Positions 1 to 8,600 of a DNA stretch of 64,000 bases are shown in pieces. The stretch is from Anaerolineales bacterium UBA2395 (GTDB lineage: Bacteria; Chloroflexota; Anaerolineae; Anaerolineales; Villigracilaceae), in the NCBI GenBank assembly GCA_002343775.1, contig DDSH01000007.1:301152-365151 (forward strand). Reading direction: 5' to 3'. How positions within the stretch are numbered: position 1 is the first letter of the stretch; every line of letters starts with the position of its first letter. Position numbers and translations under genes: made by a program. Under the pieces are notes generated by a model. The model saw only the letters and a list, made by a program, of their open reading frames with translations, had not been told where the DNA came from and ran no database searches.

Positions 1-396
1 GAAGAAGCGCACCTGTCCGGTCTCTGTGGGTGGCTGGGCACGGCGCAGCACGGCGCGTACGCGCGCCAGCAATTCCGTAGCCGAAAATGGTTTAACCAGA
101 TAATCATCTGCGCCAAGGTCGAGACCGCGAACTCGATCCTGTTCCTCGCCGCGCGCAGTCAAGATCACGATCGGCACGTTCGAGAATTCGCGCAATCGCT
201 GGCAAACCCCAAAACCATCCAAACGGGGCATCATCACATCCAGCAGAACGAGATCAATGGGCTGCACTGAAAATACATCCAATGCCTGAACCCCATCCTG
301 CGCAGTGGTCACTTCATATCCCTCGGTTCTCAAGTTCGCCTCCAACAGGCGCAGATAGCGAGGTTCATCGTCCACGATCAGGATACGCTTTGCCAT
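1..396 (-). CDS. OmpR/PhoB-type response regulator, partial (C-terminus off the window)
   Basis: Read on the minus strand from ATG at 396, the frame is open to the window edge (132 codons). The N-terminus MAKRILIVDDEP and the LLDVMMP phosphorylation motif identify a receiver domain. The LTARGEEQDRVRGLDLGADDYLVKPF stretch (split here across the Thr/Lys switch residues) is typical of OmpR-class regulators. The DNA-binding domain should lie beyond base 1. An AGGAG lies 7 nt before the ATG. It follows two histidine kinase genes on the same strand, 34 nt after the first, so it is probably their partner. The output domain and its targets cannot be seen. Confidence 0.93.
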   Translation of the reverse strand, partial: MAKRILIVDDEPRYLRLLEANLRTEGYEVTTAQDGVQALDVFSVQPIDLVLLDVMMPRLDGFGVCQRLREFSNVPIVILTARGEEQDRVRGLDLGADDYLVKPFSATELLARVRAVLRRAQPPTETGQVRFF

Positions 397-430
397 ACTA
401 TATCTCCTCTGAAAAAAGCGGTGAAAACGG

Positions 431-1618
431 TCAAAGCGCTGGATCTACCGGCAGCTCAATGAAAAACGTGGTGCCTTCGTCCAACACTGACTCTACCCAA
501 ATCTTACCATGATGTGCCATAACAATTTGCTTGCAAATATAAAGCCCCAACCCCGTTCCTGTGACCGTCCTTTCGCCAGGAACACGATAAAACCGTTCGA
601 ACAGGAACGGCAAAAAATCCTCCGGGATACCATCACCTTCGTCGCCGAACGTGATGCGGACCTTTTTGCCAACCTCTTTGGATGTGATGGTGATCTTCGA
701 ACCGGGTGCATATTTGATGGCGTTACTGAACAAGTTCTCAAACACCTGGGAGAGCCGCACGCTATCCCCAAGGACGGGCGGCATGGGCTCAAGCATGAAT
801 TTGATATCCAAGTTGGGATGATGCGTATTGACTCTCGTTGCCACATCGCGAATCAACGCATCAATGCGCAGCGGGGAGAATTTAAACTGCAGGGTTTTGC
901 TCTGCAATCGTGCAGACTCGAGCATATCTTCGATCAAGCGGGTCAGACGGTCTGCTTCCTCATCAATGATGGTGAGAAATTCGTTCTGCGTTTCAGTATC
1001 CCAGGTCGTATCCTGACGCAGCAAGCTGGTGCTGTACCCTTTGATGAACCCGAGCGGCGTCCGCAATTCGTGAGAGATGGTCGAGACGAAATCATCCTGC
1101 AAGCGCATCTGACGCTGCACTGAATCCAACTCCGTCCGCGCTTCCTGCAGTTCCTTGCGTTCGATCAATGCCGCCGACCAAAACGCCTGCAAGGAGGCAA
1201 TGTGGATATCCAATTCGCTGTACTCCGGTCCGCCAAAACGAACGAACAACAACGCCCCACGAACTTTTGAGCCGATCTTCAACGGCATACCTATCAGATA
1301 AGGCTGCATCATACGATTCGTGTCGCGCGATTTTTGTTTCGGCTCGCGCAAGGCTGTTCGCCCGCTGCGGATGATATCTGCCGCTACGATCTCGCCCCAG
1401 GCGGCATCTGCTTCGGCGTGTTTGCCGCGTCCCATGGCGCGGGCAAAGACCACATCCAACCCCTTTTCTTTCAGGTCTTCCAAATAGATGGCGACATTAT
1501 CGAACATGAAAGAACTGCGCATGGACATGAATAATGCATCCAGAGCAGATTTAAGATCCTGCTTTTTTTGCACATCCTGAAAGACGTGGTGCAGTCGGGA
1601 AAGGGTATCCAGATCCAT
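431..1618 (-). CDS. GAF-domain sensor histidine kinase
   Basis: This 395-residue cytoplasmic kinase has no membrane segment. Residues ~20-155 look like a GAF sensor domain. A HisKA dimerisation domain follows, with phosphoacceptor His183 in ISHELRTPLG, then a HATPase_c domain with the N box (FENLFSNAIKYAPG), G1 (GDEGDGIP) and G2 (GTGLGLYI). The ATG is 2 nt after the stop of the upstream kinase gene, and the response regulator follows 34 nt downstream, so kinase-kinase-regulator form one transcription unit. Identity as a HisKA-type kinase is certain from motifs. The signal is unknown. Confidence 0.95.
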   Translation of the reverse strand: MDLDTLSRLHHVFQDVQKKQDLKSALDALFMSMRSSFMFDNVAIYLEDLKEKGLDVVFARAMGRGKHAEADAAWGEIVAADIIRSGRTALREPKQKSRDTNRMMQPYLIGMPLKIGSKVRGALLFVRFGGPEYSELDIHIASLQAFWSAALIERKELQEARTELDSVQRQMRLQDDFVSTISHELRTPLGFIKGYSTSLLRQDTTWDTETQNEFLTIIDEEADRLTRLIEDMLESARLQSKTLQFKFSPLRIDALIRDVATRVNTHHPNLDIKFMLEPMPPVLGDSVRLSQVFENLFSNAIKYAPGSKITITSKEVGKKVRITFGDEGDGIPEDFLPFLFERFYRVPGERTVTGTGLGLYICKQIVMAHHGKIWVESVLDEGTTFFIELPVDPAL

Positions 1619-1620
1619 GC

Positions 1621-2643
1621 TTAATCGCGAATGGCGAGCAGGGGGAATTTGAACGACGAACCCTTGCCTTCCACAGACTTCACATCCAGCAACGAACCGT
1701 GGGCTTCGATGATCTGCCGCACGAGCGACAGCCCCAGACCCGTTCCGCCGTAGCGCCGGGTGGACGAACCATCCAATTGATGGAACGGTTCGAAGATCTC
1801 CTTCATGCGGGAAACCGGGATGCCAATGCCGGTATCCACCACAGACAACTGCACCAAATTACTGCCTTCCTCAACGAGCGAGATGGTAACGCTTCCACCT
1901 GACGGGGTGAATTTGATCGCATTATCCAATAGTTGATTCACCACCCAGCCGAGTTTTTCTGCATCTGCCTGCACCGGCGGCAGGATATTCGGGATGGAGG
2001 TCTGGAGCTTTACCCCTCGTTCATCTGCTTTATTCAACGCAGACTTGGACGCCAGCGAGATCAAACGACGGATGTCCACTTCCTCCAGTTTCATGCTCAA
2101 TTCGCCACGGGAAGCCAGCGAGAACATGATCAGGTCTTCGATCATGCCTTCCAGTTTGCTCGCCGCGCGCTGACTGACCGAAAGCGCATGACGCTGTTCG
2201 TCCGTCACCTTGCCCAGCGATTCGGAAACCAAAAGTTCGAGATACCCTTTGACGTGCGTGAGCGGTGTACGTAGTTCATGTGAGATATTCGAGACGAAGT
2301 TCGCTTTCATCTGGCTTAGTTCCGAAAGACGGTTGAGCGCTTCATTCAAGTCCGCGGTGCGCTCACGGACACGTTGTTCGAGATTTCGGTTTGCCGCCTG
2401 AAGCGCGCTTCGCAGCTGGAGGATCTGCTCGGTGATCGCCTGGTCGAGTGAAGCGCGGTCGAGCAGGTTCAACTCCATCAGCGCCTGCCCCAACATGGAC
2501 GGATTACCCTTTGCCACCTGCTCCTGTTGGTAATCTAATGCCCGCATCAGGTCGCTTTCGCTGATCAGCCCTTTTTGGACAAGATATTCTCCCAGGCGCG
2601 GAATCAACATTTCAGGTGTCAGTTTTGGAGTAGTTGGTAACAT
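1621..2643 (-). CDS. Sensor histidine kinase with MshEN-like N-terminal region
   Basis: This is a soluble kinase of 340 residues. The N-terminal ~75 residues (LGEYLVQKGLISESDL, LGQALMELNLLD) resemble the MshEN/GspE N-terminal fold that often binds nucleotides such as c-di-GMP. That assignment is by pattern only. A coiled coil (QAANRNLEQRVRERTADLNEAL) leads into HisKA with ISHELRTPL (His122) and a HATPase_c domain with DTGIGIP and YGGTGLGLSL. The start at 2643 is preferred because GGAG sits 9 nt upstream; an in-frame ATG at 2658 has no such site. It probably shares the response regulator at 1-396 with the next kinase. Confidence 0.92.
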   Translation of the reverse strand: MLPTTPKLTPEMLIPRLGEYLVQKGLISESDLMRALDYQQEQVAKGNPSMLGQALMELNLLDRASLDQAITEQILQLRSALQAANRNLEQRVRERTADLNEALNRLSELSQMKANFVSNISHELRTPLTHVKGYLELLVSESLGKVTDEQRHALSVSQRAASKLEGMIEDLIMFSLASRGELSMKLEEVDIRRLISLASKSALNKADERGVKLQTSIPNILPPVQADAEKLGWVVNQLLDNAIKFTPSGGSVTISLVEEGSNLVQLSVVDTGIGIPVSRMKEIFEPFHQLDGSSTRRYGGTGLGLSLVRQIIEAHGSLLDVKSVEGKGSSFKFPLLAIRD

Positions 2644-2670
2644 ATATTTATGCTCCATTCGCTCGGGCTG

Positions 2671-4248
2671 TCACAGCACCCAATTTCCATTAATCATGAC
2701 AGCAGCCGGTCGGATTGTCAACAGGTGAGATGGGTCAATCTCAAATGGGTCTTCATCCAGAACGATCAGGTCTGCCAGATAATTTTCCGCCAGTTTGCCG
2801 AGGCGGTCTTCCGCGTTGGCAGCATAGGCGGCGCCGAACGTGTACGCGGACAAGGCTTCGGCGAGGGTCAACTTTTGGGCGGGGTACCAGCCTTCGGCAG
2901 AAGGAGAAGCGTCTGCCCGCTGGCGGGTGACGGCGGCGTGCAATCCCAAAAACGGATTGGGCGACTCGACCGGCGCATCCGATCCAAAGGCAAGCATCGC
3001 GCCGTGATTCAACTGGTCACGCCAGGCATATGAGAATTTGGCGCGTTCGCCCCAATAGCGGTCGGCAGAATACATGTCTGACGTGGCGTGAATGGGCTGC
3101 ATGGATGCGATGACATTCAACTGCGCGAGACGCGGCGCATCGTCGGGATGAATGACCTGCACATGCTCGATGCGGTGACGCAGATGCGGCAGGTTGTGTC
3201 CGCGCTCGTATTTGCGGGTTTGCTCGAAGGCGTTGAGCACTTCGTGATTGGCACGGTCGCCAATGGCATGGACGGTCATGCTCAAGCCCACGTCCGCGGC
3301 TTTGCGGCAATGTTCAAATAGTTCCTCGCCATCCATGTTCAAAATGCCTTTGTTTTCCGGCTCATTTTCATACGGCTGGAACATCGCCGCCGTGCGCGGA
3401 CCGAGCGCCCCATCCATAAAGGCTTTGACCGAACCGATCCACAACCAGTCGTCGCCAAAACCGGTGCGCAAGCCCAGATCGTTCGCCTGCTGCACACTTT
3501 CGACGGGAAGGTTCTTGCATACTCTTAATTTTAATTTGCCTTTGGCGTGCAAAGATTGCAAAGCCATGAACGATTCGCGACGGTCGAAATCATGGATACC
3601 GGTGATGCCCATGCCCCATAAAACGGATTGTGCTTTCTCCATCGCCGCTTCGATCTCGCCGAGAGTTGGTACTGGCACCGCAGCATGGACCAACGCCATA
3701 GCCGTCTCGAGCAAAATACCCGTGGCTTTGCCATTTGCATCACGTTGAATCGCGCCATCTTTCGGGTTGGGTGTATCGTCTGTGATGTTCGCCAATTTCA
3801 GCGCGAATGTATTCGCCCACGCCGCATGCAGCGACTTTGCCGTGAGATATACCGGATGATTCGGCGAGACGGCATCGAGTTCTGCCGCTGTTGGGAAATT
3901 TCCATCCCAATCATTTTGCTGCCAGCCATGACCCAATACCCACTCGCCGGGTTTGGCTTGTTTCGCACGCTCCGCGACGCGCCGCAGACATTCTTCTTTC
4001 GTCTTCGTCTCGCAATCCACTTTGGAAAGCCCCAGCGAATAATATTGCATGTGGATGTGTGCATCGGTCAGTCCGGGCAAAATGGTCTTGCCTTTCATAT
4101 CCTGCTTTTCGACCTTGCCATGTGCAAGGCTTTCGAGTTTGTCTTTCTCGCCGACAGCAATAATCCGCCCACCCGCGATAAGAATCGCAGAGGCAGACGG
4201 ATTGGATTGGTCAAGGGTATGGATGTTGGCGTTGTAGAGGAGTTTCAT
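2671..4248 (-). CDS. YtcJ-like metal-dependent amidohydrolase
   Basis: A 525-residue protein of the amidohydrolase superfamily (Amidohydro_3, YtcJ/AepA type). An N-terminal strand region runs into LPGLTDAHIHMQYYSLG, the metal-binding HxH after the first barrel strand. Later there are metal or substrate residues in TVHAIGDRANHE, HRIEHVQVIHP and LAFGSDAPVESPNPFLGLHAAVTR. Family members hydrolyse amide or formamide bonds, but substrates vary widely and none can be assigned. The start lies 1 nt after the parB stop, indicating co-transcription with parB and parA, though a functional link to partition is unlikely. Confidence 0.9.
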   Translation of the reverse strand: MKLLYNANIHTLDQSNPSASAILIAGGRIIAVGEKDKLESLAHGKVEKQDMKGKTILPGLTDAHIHMQYYSLGLSKVDCETKTKEECLRRVAERAKQAKPGEWVLGHGWQQNDWDGNFPTAAELDAVSPNHPVYLTAKSLHAAWANTFALKLANITDDTPNPKDGAIQRDANGKATGILLETAMALVHAAVPVPTLGEIEAAMEKAQSVLWGMGITGIHDFDRRESFMALQSLHAKGKLKLRVCKNLPVESVQQANDLGLRTGFGDDWLWIGSVKAFMDGALGPRTAAMFQPYENEPENKGILNMDGEELFEHCRKAADVGLSMTVHAIGDRANHEVLNAFEQTRKYERGHNLPHLRHRIEHVQVIHPDDAPRLAQLNVIASMQPIHATSDMYSADRYWGERAKFSYAWRDQLNHGAMLAFGSDAPVESPNPFLGLHAAVTRQRADASPSAEGWYPAQKLTLAEALSAYTFGAAYAANAEDRLGKLAENYLADLIVLDEDPFEIDPSHLLTIRPAAVMINGNWVL

Positions 4249-4249
4249 A

Positions 4250-5113
4250 TCAGGTCAACTTATCCAGCAGCGCGTCCAATTCTTCGTTCGAATAATAATA
4301 GATCGTCACGGTTCCGCCTTTTTTGCCGTGCTTCAAAGCAACCTTCGTCCCCAAACTCTTTTGCAGGCGTTTCTCCACATCGGCGACATCGGCATTCCGT
4401 CTCGGCTTGACCGCCTTGATCGGCTTGATGCCCGAGCGTTTGCGGACGAGTTCCTCGGTCTGACGCACGTTCAACGAGAGATTGACCACCGTCTGAAACG
4501 CCGCTTCTCTCGCCTTTTGAGTGGACAGTCCCAATAAAGCTCGTCCATGCCCTTCGCTGATCGTCCCCTCTGCAACCGCGCGTTTGACGATATCCGGCAG
4601 TTCCAGCAGGCGGATCGTATTCGTAACCGCCACGCGACTCTTCCCCACCCGTTCGGCGATCTTCTCTTTCGACAGCCCGAAATCCTCGGAGAGATGATGA
4701 TACGCCTCCGCCTCTTCCATCGGATTCAAGTCCGCACGCTGGACGTTTTCGATCAACGCCAGTTCGAGCAGTTCTTGATTGTTCGCCTGACGCGGAATGA
4801 CGGGAACCGTCTTCAGACCGGCGCGCTGCGAGGCTTGTAAACGACGCTCCCCGGCAATGAGAACGAACGTCCCATCGCCGTTCGGCGAGACGATCAACGG
4901 CTGGATGACACCATGCTCGCGGATCGACGCCGCCAGTTCGTCCAGTTCCTCCTGTTTGAAATGGATGCGCGGCTGGCGCGGATTCCGCTTGATGGAGTCC
5001 ACCGCTGCCTGTTGCACACCCCCCGCTCCCCCTCCCGTTTGAGGTGCGGAAGACGTCTTCCCGCCCGGGATGAGCGCATCCAATCCTTTGCCGAGACCTT
5101 TTCGTTGAGCCAT
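4250..5113 (-). CDS. parB: Chromosome partition protein ParB
   Basis: A 287-residue ParB/Spo0J homologue. It starts with the typical MAQRKGLGKGLDALIPGG, then a CTP-binding ParB N-domain with the LIAGERRLQASQ box (GERR motif), a KorB-type HTH region (FGLSKEKIAERVGKSRVAVTN) and a C-terminal dimerisation domain. GAGG lies 7 nt before the ATG. ParB binds parS, loads SMC and works with the ParA ATPase encoded next upstream. The gene is separated from parA by an 88-bp gap holding a palindromic repeat. No perfect canonical parS was recognised in the window by eye. Confidence 0.97.
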   Translation of the reverse strand: MAQRKGLGKGLDALIPGGKTSSAPQTGGGAGGVQQAAVDSIKRNPRQPRIHFKQEELDELAASIREHGVIQPLIVSPNGDGTFVLIAGERRLQASQRAGLKTVPVIPRQANNQELLELALIENVQRADLNPMEEAEAYHHLSEDFGLSKEKIAERVGKSRVAVTNTIRLLELPDIVKRAVAEGTISEGHGRALLGLSTQKAREAAFQTVVNLSLNVRQTEELVRKRSGIKPIKAVKPRRNADVADVEKRLQKSLGTKVALKHGKKGGTVTIYYYSNEELDALLDKLT

Positions 5114-5128
5114 GATAGATCCTCATTT

Positions 5129-5194
5129 ACCACAGAGATCACAGAGACCACGGAGGGAAGAATAAAACTCTGTGCGCTCCGTGCCCTCTGTGGT
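5129..5194. repeat. Intergenic CACAGAG-type palindromic repeat, copy 1
   Basis: The parA-parB gap is almost filled by an imperfect inverted repeat. It opens with ACCACAGAG and closes with CTCTGTGGT, with further CACAGAG/CTCTGTG pairs inside. A second copy with the same arms lies between trpE and trpS (30498-30569), and a diverged one lies just upstream of the heparinase-like gene (about 53658-53711). It would fold as one long hairpin in RNA. Confidence 0.8.
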
Positions 5195-5201
5195 GAATTC
5201 T

Positions 5202-5972
5202 TTAGGCTTTATCGCCTTTCAACAATTCCTTCGCCAGCGCCTCATACGCCTCCGCGCCGACAGACGTGGGCGCATATTCAGAAATGGGCAGCCCATATGA
5301 AGGCGCTTCCGCCAGGCGCACACTGCGTGGAATAATACTTTTGAACACCTGGTTCGGAAAATGCCGGTTGACTTCCCTGACAACATCCGTGGAAAGATTG
5401 GTGCGCGTGTCGAACATGGTCAATACCACGCCGCGCACTTTCAATTCCGGGAACAACGCCGACCGTACACGTTCGATGGTGTTGGTCAACTGTCCCAACC
5501 CCTCGAGCGCGAGATATTCACACTGCACCGGCACAATCACCCCATCCACCGCCGCCATTAACCCATTGACGGTCAGCAACCCCAGCGAAGGCGGGCAATC
5601 CACAAAGACATAATCGTAACGGTTCGCCACTTTCAAGATCGCCTTGCGCAAACGCGACTCACGCGCCAGTTCATCCACCAATTCCACTTCCGCACCTGCC
5701 AGCGAAGGCGAAGAGGGCAACAGCGACAAATTCAAACGTTCATTCAAAAGGATGTAGGGAAAAATTTCCTCTTCACCCAGCAAGGCTTCATACGTCCCGC
5801 CCTGCACCCCCAGTTTATCCACCCCCAAACAGGAAGTGGCGTTCGCCTGCGGGTCGAGGTCCACCACCAGCACGCGCTGACCCATCTTTGCCAGATACGC
5901 CGCAACATTGATCGTGGAGGTGGTCTTGCCCACTCCGCCTTTTTGATTCACCAACGTATAGATCTTCGTCAA
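5202..5972 (-). CDS. parA: Chromosome partition ATPase ParA (Soj), TTG start
   Basis: A 256-residue ParA/MinD-superfamily ATPase. It has a deviant Walker A KGGVGKTT near residue 11, switch motif DLDPQANATSCLG and VFVDCPPSLGLLTVNGL. The reading frame is open upstream to 6086, but that part overlaps the pfkB-like gene and looks unrelated. A TTG at 5972 is preferred. It has GGAGG 7 nt upstream, gives the family-typical N-terminus (TKIYTLVNQKGG), and its TTGA overlaps the TGA stop of the upstream gene, implying translational coupling. It acts with ParB downstream in origin segregation. Confidence 0.94.
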   Translation of the reverse strand: MTKIYTLVNQKGGVGKTTSTINVAAYLAKMGQRVLVVDLDPQANATSCLGVDKLGVQGGTYEALLGEEEIFPYILLNERLNLSLLPSSPSLAGAEVELVDELARESRLRKAILKVANRYDYVFVDCPPSLGLLTVNGLMAAVDGVIVPVQCEYLALEGLGQLTNTIERVRSALFPELKVRGVVLTMFDTRTNLSTDVVREVNRHFPNQVFKSIIPRSVRLAEAPSYGLPISEYAPTSVGAEAYEALAKELLKGDKA

Positions 5973-6811
5973 GATAAAACCTCCATCAAACATTGCTCGA
6001 TCTCTTTTGGCGTGGGAATGCCCTGCAATCCAACACGCGTTACAGAATATGACGCAAGCTGGGTTGCAAAGCGCGCCGCCTCCCACGGGTCTCGCGTGCG
6101 TACACAGCGTGCAAAAAACGCTGCCGCAAAAATATCACCTGCGCCCGTCGCGTCTACTTCTTCCACTTCAATGGGGCGAAAACGCCGCCGGTCGCCATGC
6201 CAGTGTAGCACCGACCCCTGCTCCCCTTCCGTAAGACAAAGCAGACGGGTATGATGCGCCATCCATTCGACATGTTCCAGATCGCGGGCAATGTCTTCCA
6301 CGCTCATCACCACGCCTCCCACCTGACCGAGAACCTGTTCGCTGTTTTCCCAGGCTTTGGGAAACACCGAACCCTTTTCGTCCCAGGCACGCATCCAACC
6401 TTGCGGCGTAACCCCCACCCACGAAGACGGGAATCTGCCAGCCAGCGCATCATCCACCTCTTGTGCGATCGGCGCAAGATGGACGATGGGCGCATCCCGC
6501 CATATCTCGGGAACATGCTCGAACCGGATCGGCGCGGCGCAATGATGCAAGGTTTGCTTGCGACCATGATCTGTTTTGACATTCTCAAAGACGGTGCTTT
6601 GCCCGGTGGGGATGTTGTGAATCTGAAGCCCATTGAGAATATGCAGGGGCGCATCCTCCCCCGCCGAAGTGACGATGCCCACACGCAGCCCCAGCGCTTT
6701 TGCCGTCAGCGCCGCATAGGAAACCGTCCCGCCGAGTTGTTTGCCTGTAGGAGTCAGGTCTACCGCTACATGACCGATAAGCAGGTAATCGACAGGATGC
6801 AGGTCAGACAT
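5969..6811 (-). CDS. PfkB-family carbohydrate kinase
   Basis: A 280-residue ribokinase-fold kinase. The signature EVDATGAGDIFAAAFF (DATGAGD near residues 220-226) contains the catalytic Asp and the anion hole. The N-terminus (VDYLLIGHVAVD) and the LGG/SYAAL element fit the family. The protein is shorter than typical sugar kinases (~300-320). The substrate is unknown (sugar or nucleoside). The ATG at 6811 is chosen over an upstream TTG because a TATAAT box ends 6 nt before it, which would make the transcript leaderless. Its stop overlaps the parA start. Confidence 0.88.
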   Translation of the reverse strand: MSDLHPVDYLLIGHVAVDLTPTGKQLGGTVSYAALTAKALGLRVGIVTSAGEDAPLHILNGLQIHNIPTGQSTVFENVKTDHGRKQTLHHCAAPIRFEHVPEIWRDAPIVHLAPIAQEVDDALAGRFPSSWVGVTPQGWMRAWDEKGSVFPKAWENSEQVLGQVGGVVMSVEDIARDLEHVEWMAHHTRLLCLTEGEQGSVLHWHGDRRRFRPIEVEEVDATGAGDIFAAAFFARCVRTRDPWEAARFATQLASYSVTRVGLQGIPTPKEIEQCLMEVLS

Positions 6812-6817
6812 GGTCAA

Positions 6818-6823
6818 ATTATA
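6818..6823 (-). promoter_or_regulatory. Candidate -10 box of a leaderless pfkB-parA-parB transcript
   Basis: A perfect TATAAT on the minus strand occupies 6823-6818. Transcription would start about 7 nt later, at or within one base of the ATG at 6811. No good -35 hexamer is visible 17 nt upstream. Upstream lies the terminator of the jag operon, so the pfkB-parA-parB genes need a promoter here. Assignment is by pattern only. Confidence 0.5.
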
Positions 6824-6876
6824 CCGTAGGGATTTCCTTCCTCTTCCTTCTGTATGAGTAGGAAATGGGAAAAGAA

Positions 6877-6905
6877 AAAGACCGCAGGTATTGTCTGCGG
6901 TCTTT
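6877..6905 (-). terminator. Rho-independent terminator of the rpmH-yidC-jag operon
   Basis: An 11-bp perfect stem (6877-6887 with 6895-6905; AAAGACCGCAG arm) encloses a 7-nt loop. On the minus strand it is followed by TTTTTCTTTT. It lies 40 nt past the jag stop and before the pfkB-like gene. Confidence 0.88.
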
Positions 6906-6944
6906 CAGATGACATTTTCGACGGCAAGCCGCCTAAAATTAAAG

Positions 6945-7793
6945 TTATTCTTTCGGTACGATGACCACTTTGCGGTATGGCTCTTCGCCGGTGCTTTCGG
7001 TCTTCACGGCAGGATGTCCGCGCAGTTCGATGTGAACGACGCGGCGTTCGTTCGAGGGCATCGGCTCCATCGTCACTTTGCGGCCGGTCTTGGTCACCTG
7101 GTCTGCCATGCGATTTGCCAATTGGCGGATCTGCTTTTCACGGCGAGAACGATATCCTTCCACATCGACGACCATCTGCACCCATTTCTGGGTCTGCTTG
7201 CCGACGATCAACGAAGAGACATGTTGAAATGCCGCCAGGGTTTCGGCGCGACGCCCGATCAGGGCGCTCAGGTCGTCGCCGCGCACATCCACCTGGATGA
7301 CACGATGTTCGTCTGTGCTGGATTCGTCATAGTGGGCGGAGACTTGTGCGGTCATGCCCATGTGATAGATCAATTTGGAAACCACTTCTTCGGCGGTATC
7401 CAGAACGGAATCATGTTCCATACGCTCGGTCTTCTTGGGAGCGGGTGGCGGTTCGACGGATTTCTGCACCGCAGGCTTTGGTGAAGTTTGTTTCGGCTCC
7501 GCAGGTTTTTTCTCGGAGCGGGGTTTGGTTTCCTTCGCTTTCGGCTTGGATTCCGCTTTTTTAGCAGGTGCCGTTTTCGGTTCCGGAGGTGAGGCGGGTT
7601 TTTCCATCACAGGCGGATTGACGGTGAGGAGTACGCGCACCTGGCGTCCGCCCAATCCGAACAATCCCTTTGAACCGGAATCCAAAACTTCCACCGAGAC
7701 GGCATCCGCCGTCAGACCGAGTTGAGCCAATCCCTGTTGGATGGCTTCTTCGACGGTCGGAGCAATGACTTCAAGCGTGGTTCGCTCGTTCAT
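6945..7793 (-). CDS. jag: RNA-binding protein Jag/KhpB (SpoIIIJ-associated)
   Basis: A 282-residue protein with the three-part architecture of Jag/KhpB. An N-terminal Jag_N domain (residues ~1-50, with the SKGLFGLGGRQVRV core) is followed by a long Lys/Pro/Glu-rich linker (~60-120), a KH domain containing GDDLSALIGRRAETLAAFQ, and an R3H domain (NERRVVHIEL, with EPYRKVVI at the end). GGGAGG lies 4-5 nt before the ATG. It sits next to yidC, as in most bacteria, and is the last gene before the terminator. The family binds RNA and affects cell division and envelope homeostasis in Gram-positive species. Confidence 0.96.
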   Translation of the reverse strand: MNERTTLEVIAPTVEEAIQQGLAQLGLTADAVSVEVLDSGSKGLFGLGGRQVRVLLTVNPPVMEKPASPPEPKTAPAKKAESKPKAKETKPRSEKKPAEPKQTSPKPAVQKSVEPPPAPKKTERMEHDSVLDTAEEVVSKLIYHMGMTAQVSAHYDESSTDEHRVIQVDVRGDDLSALIGRRAETLAAFQHVSSLIVGKQTQKWVQMVVDVEGYRSRREKQIRQLANRMADQVTKTGRKVTMEPMPSNERRVVHIELRGHPAVKTESTGEEPYRKVVIVPKE

Positions 7794-7802
7794 GCAGCCT
7801 CC

Positions 7803-8588
7803 CTATTTTTTGGCTGGGGCGTTCTTGTTGCCACCCGGAAGGAGATTGCGCCAGTTGGCGCGTCCCGTGGCGGCATATTGGATGATACCCAAAATGTTGC
7901 TGGTAATGAAATAGACCGAGATGCCCGAGGCGAAGGTCAGTGCGAACCAGCCAAGCAGAAGCGGCATGTAGATGCTCATCATGCCAGTCATGGCGGCAGT
8001 CTGATCGTTGGGGTTGGTGGTGGCGGGCATGGTCAGTTTGGTCTGCACATAGGTGGTGAGCGCCACGACGATGGCGAGGGTGGGCAGGGCAAAACCAAGC
8101 ACGGGGATCGATTCAGGTTGACCGAGATTCATCCACAGGAATTTGCTGTTGAGGGGGATGATGTTTTCCAGATTCTGGAAGGGGTAGACCGTGCGTGCCA
8201 GCTGGAGCATGTCTAATGGAGTGGCTGCCATGGCACGGATGATGGCTTGGTACAAGCCAATGATGATGGGGAATTGGATGAGGGTCGGCAGGCAGGAGGC
8301 AAAGGGGTTGATTCCCTTTTCTTTGTAGATGCGCATTTGTTCCTGCGCAAGTTTCTCGCGGTCTTTGGCGTATTTCTTTTGGATCTCCTGCCAATCCTTG
8401 TCGTTCTGGAGTTCCTGCATGGCTTGCGCGCCCTTTACCTGCGAGGCGTTGAGGGGCCAGGTGACAACTTTGATAAGGACGGTAAAGAGGATGATCGCAA
8501 GACCGAACATGTGCGGTCCGTGACCAAGTACGTCATAGATCCACAGCAGAAGGTTGGTCAATGGTTGGATGATAATGAGTTCCCACAT
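7803..8588 (-). CDS. yidC: Membrane protein insertase YidC/Oxa1
   Basis: A 261-residue short-type YidC without the large periplasmic P1 domain of proteobacteria. It has about five hydrophobic segments. The first is near residues 8-38, then a cytoplasmic charged hairpin (NDKDWQEIQKKYAKDREKL), TM2 (PTLIQFPIIIGLYQAI) and three C-terminal helices. The conserved cytoplasmic KVVTWPLNASQVKGAQAM sequence matches Oxa1 proteins. AAGGA lies ~9 nt before the ATG. It inserts membrane proteins alone or with SecYEG. yidD and rnpA lie upstream and jag downstream. Confidence 0.97.
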   Translation of the reverse strand: MWELIIIQPLTNLLLWIYDVLGHGPHMFGLAIILFTVLIKVVTWPLNASQVKGAQAMQELQNDKDWQEIQKKYAKDREKLAQEQMRIYKEKGINPFASCLPTLIQFPIIIGLYQAIIRAMAATPLDMLQLARTVYPFQNLENIIPLNSKFLWMNLGQPESIPVLGFALPTLAIVVALTTYVQTKLTMPATTNPNDQTAAMTGMMSIYMPLLLGWFALTFASGISVYFITSNILGIIQYAATGRANWRNLLPGGNKNAPAKK

Positions 8589-8600
8589 GGGTTGGGTTCC

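Noticed and set aside
4260..5126. 288-codon frame overlapping parB
   Set aside because: Second frame of the same strand; low-complexity Gly/Arg/Ser-rich translation and parB itself is unmistakable.
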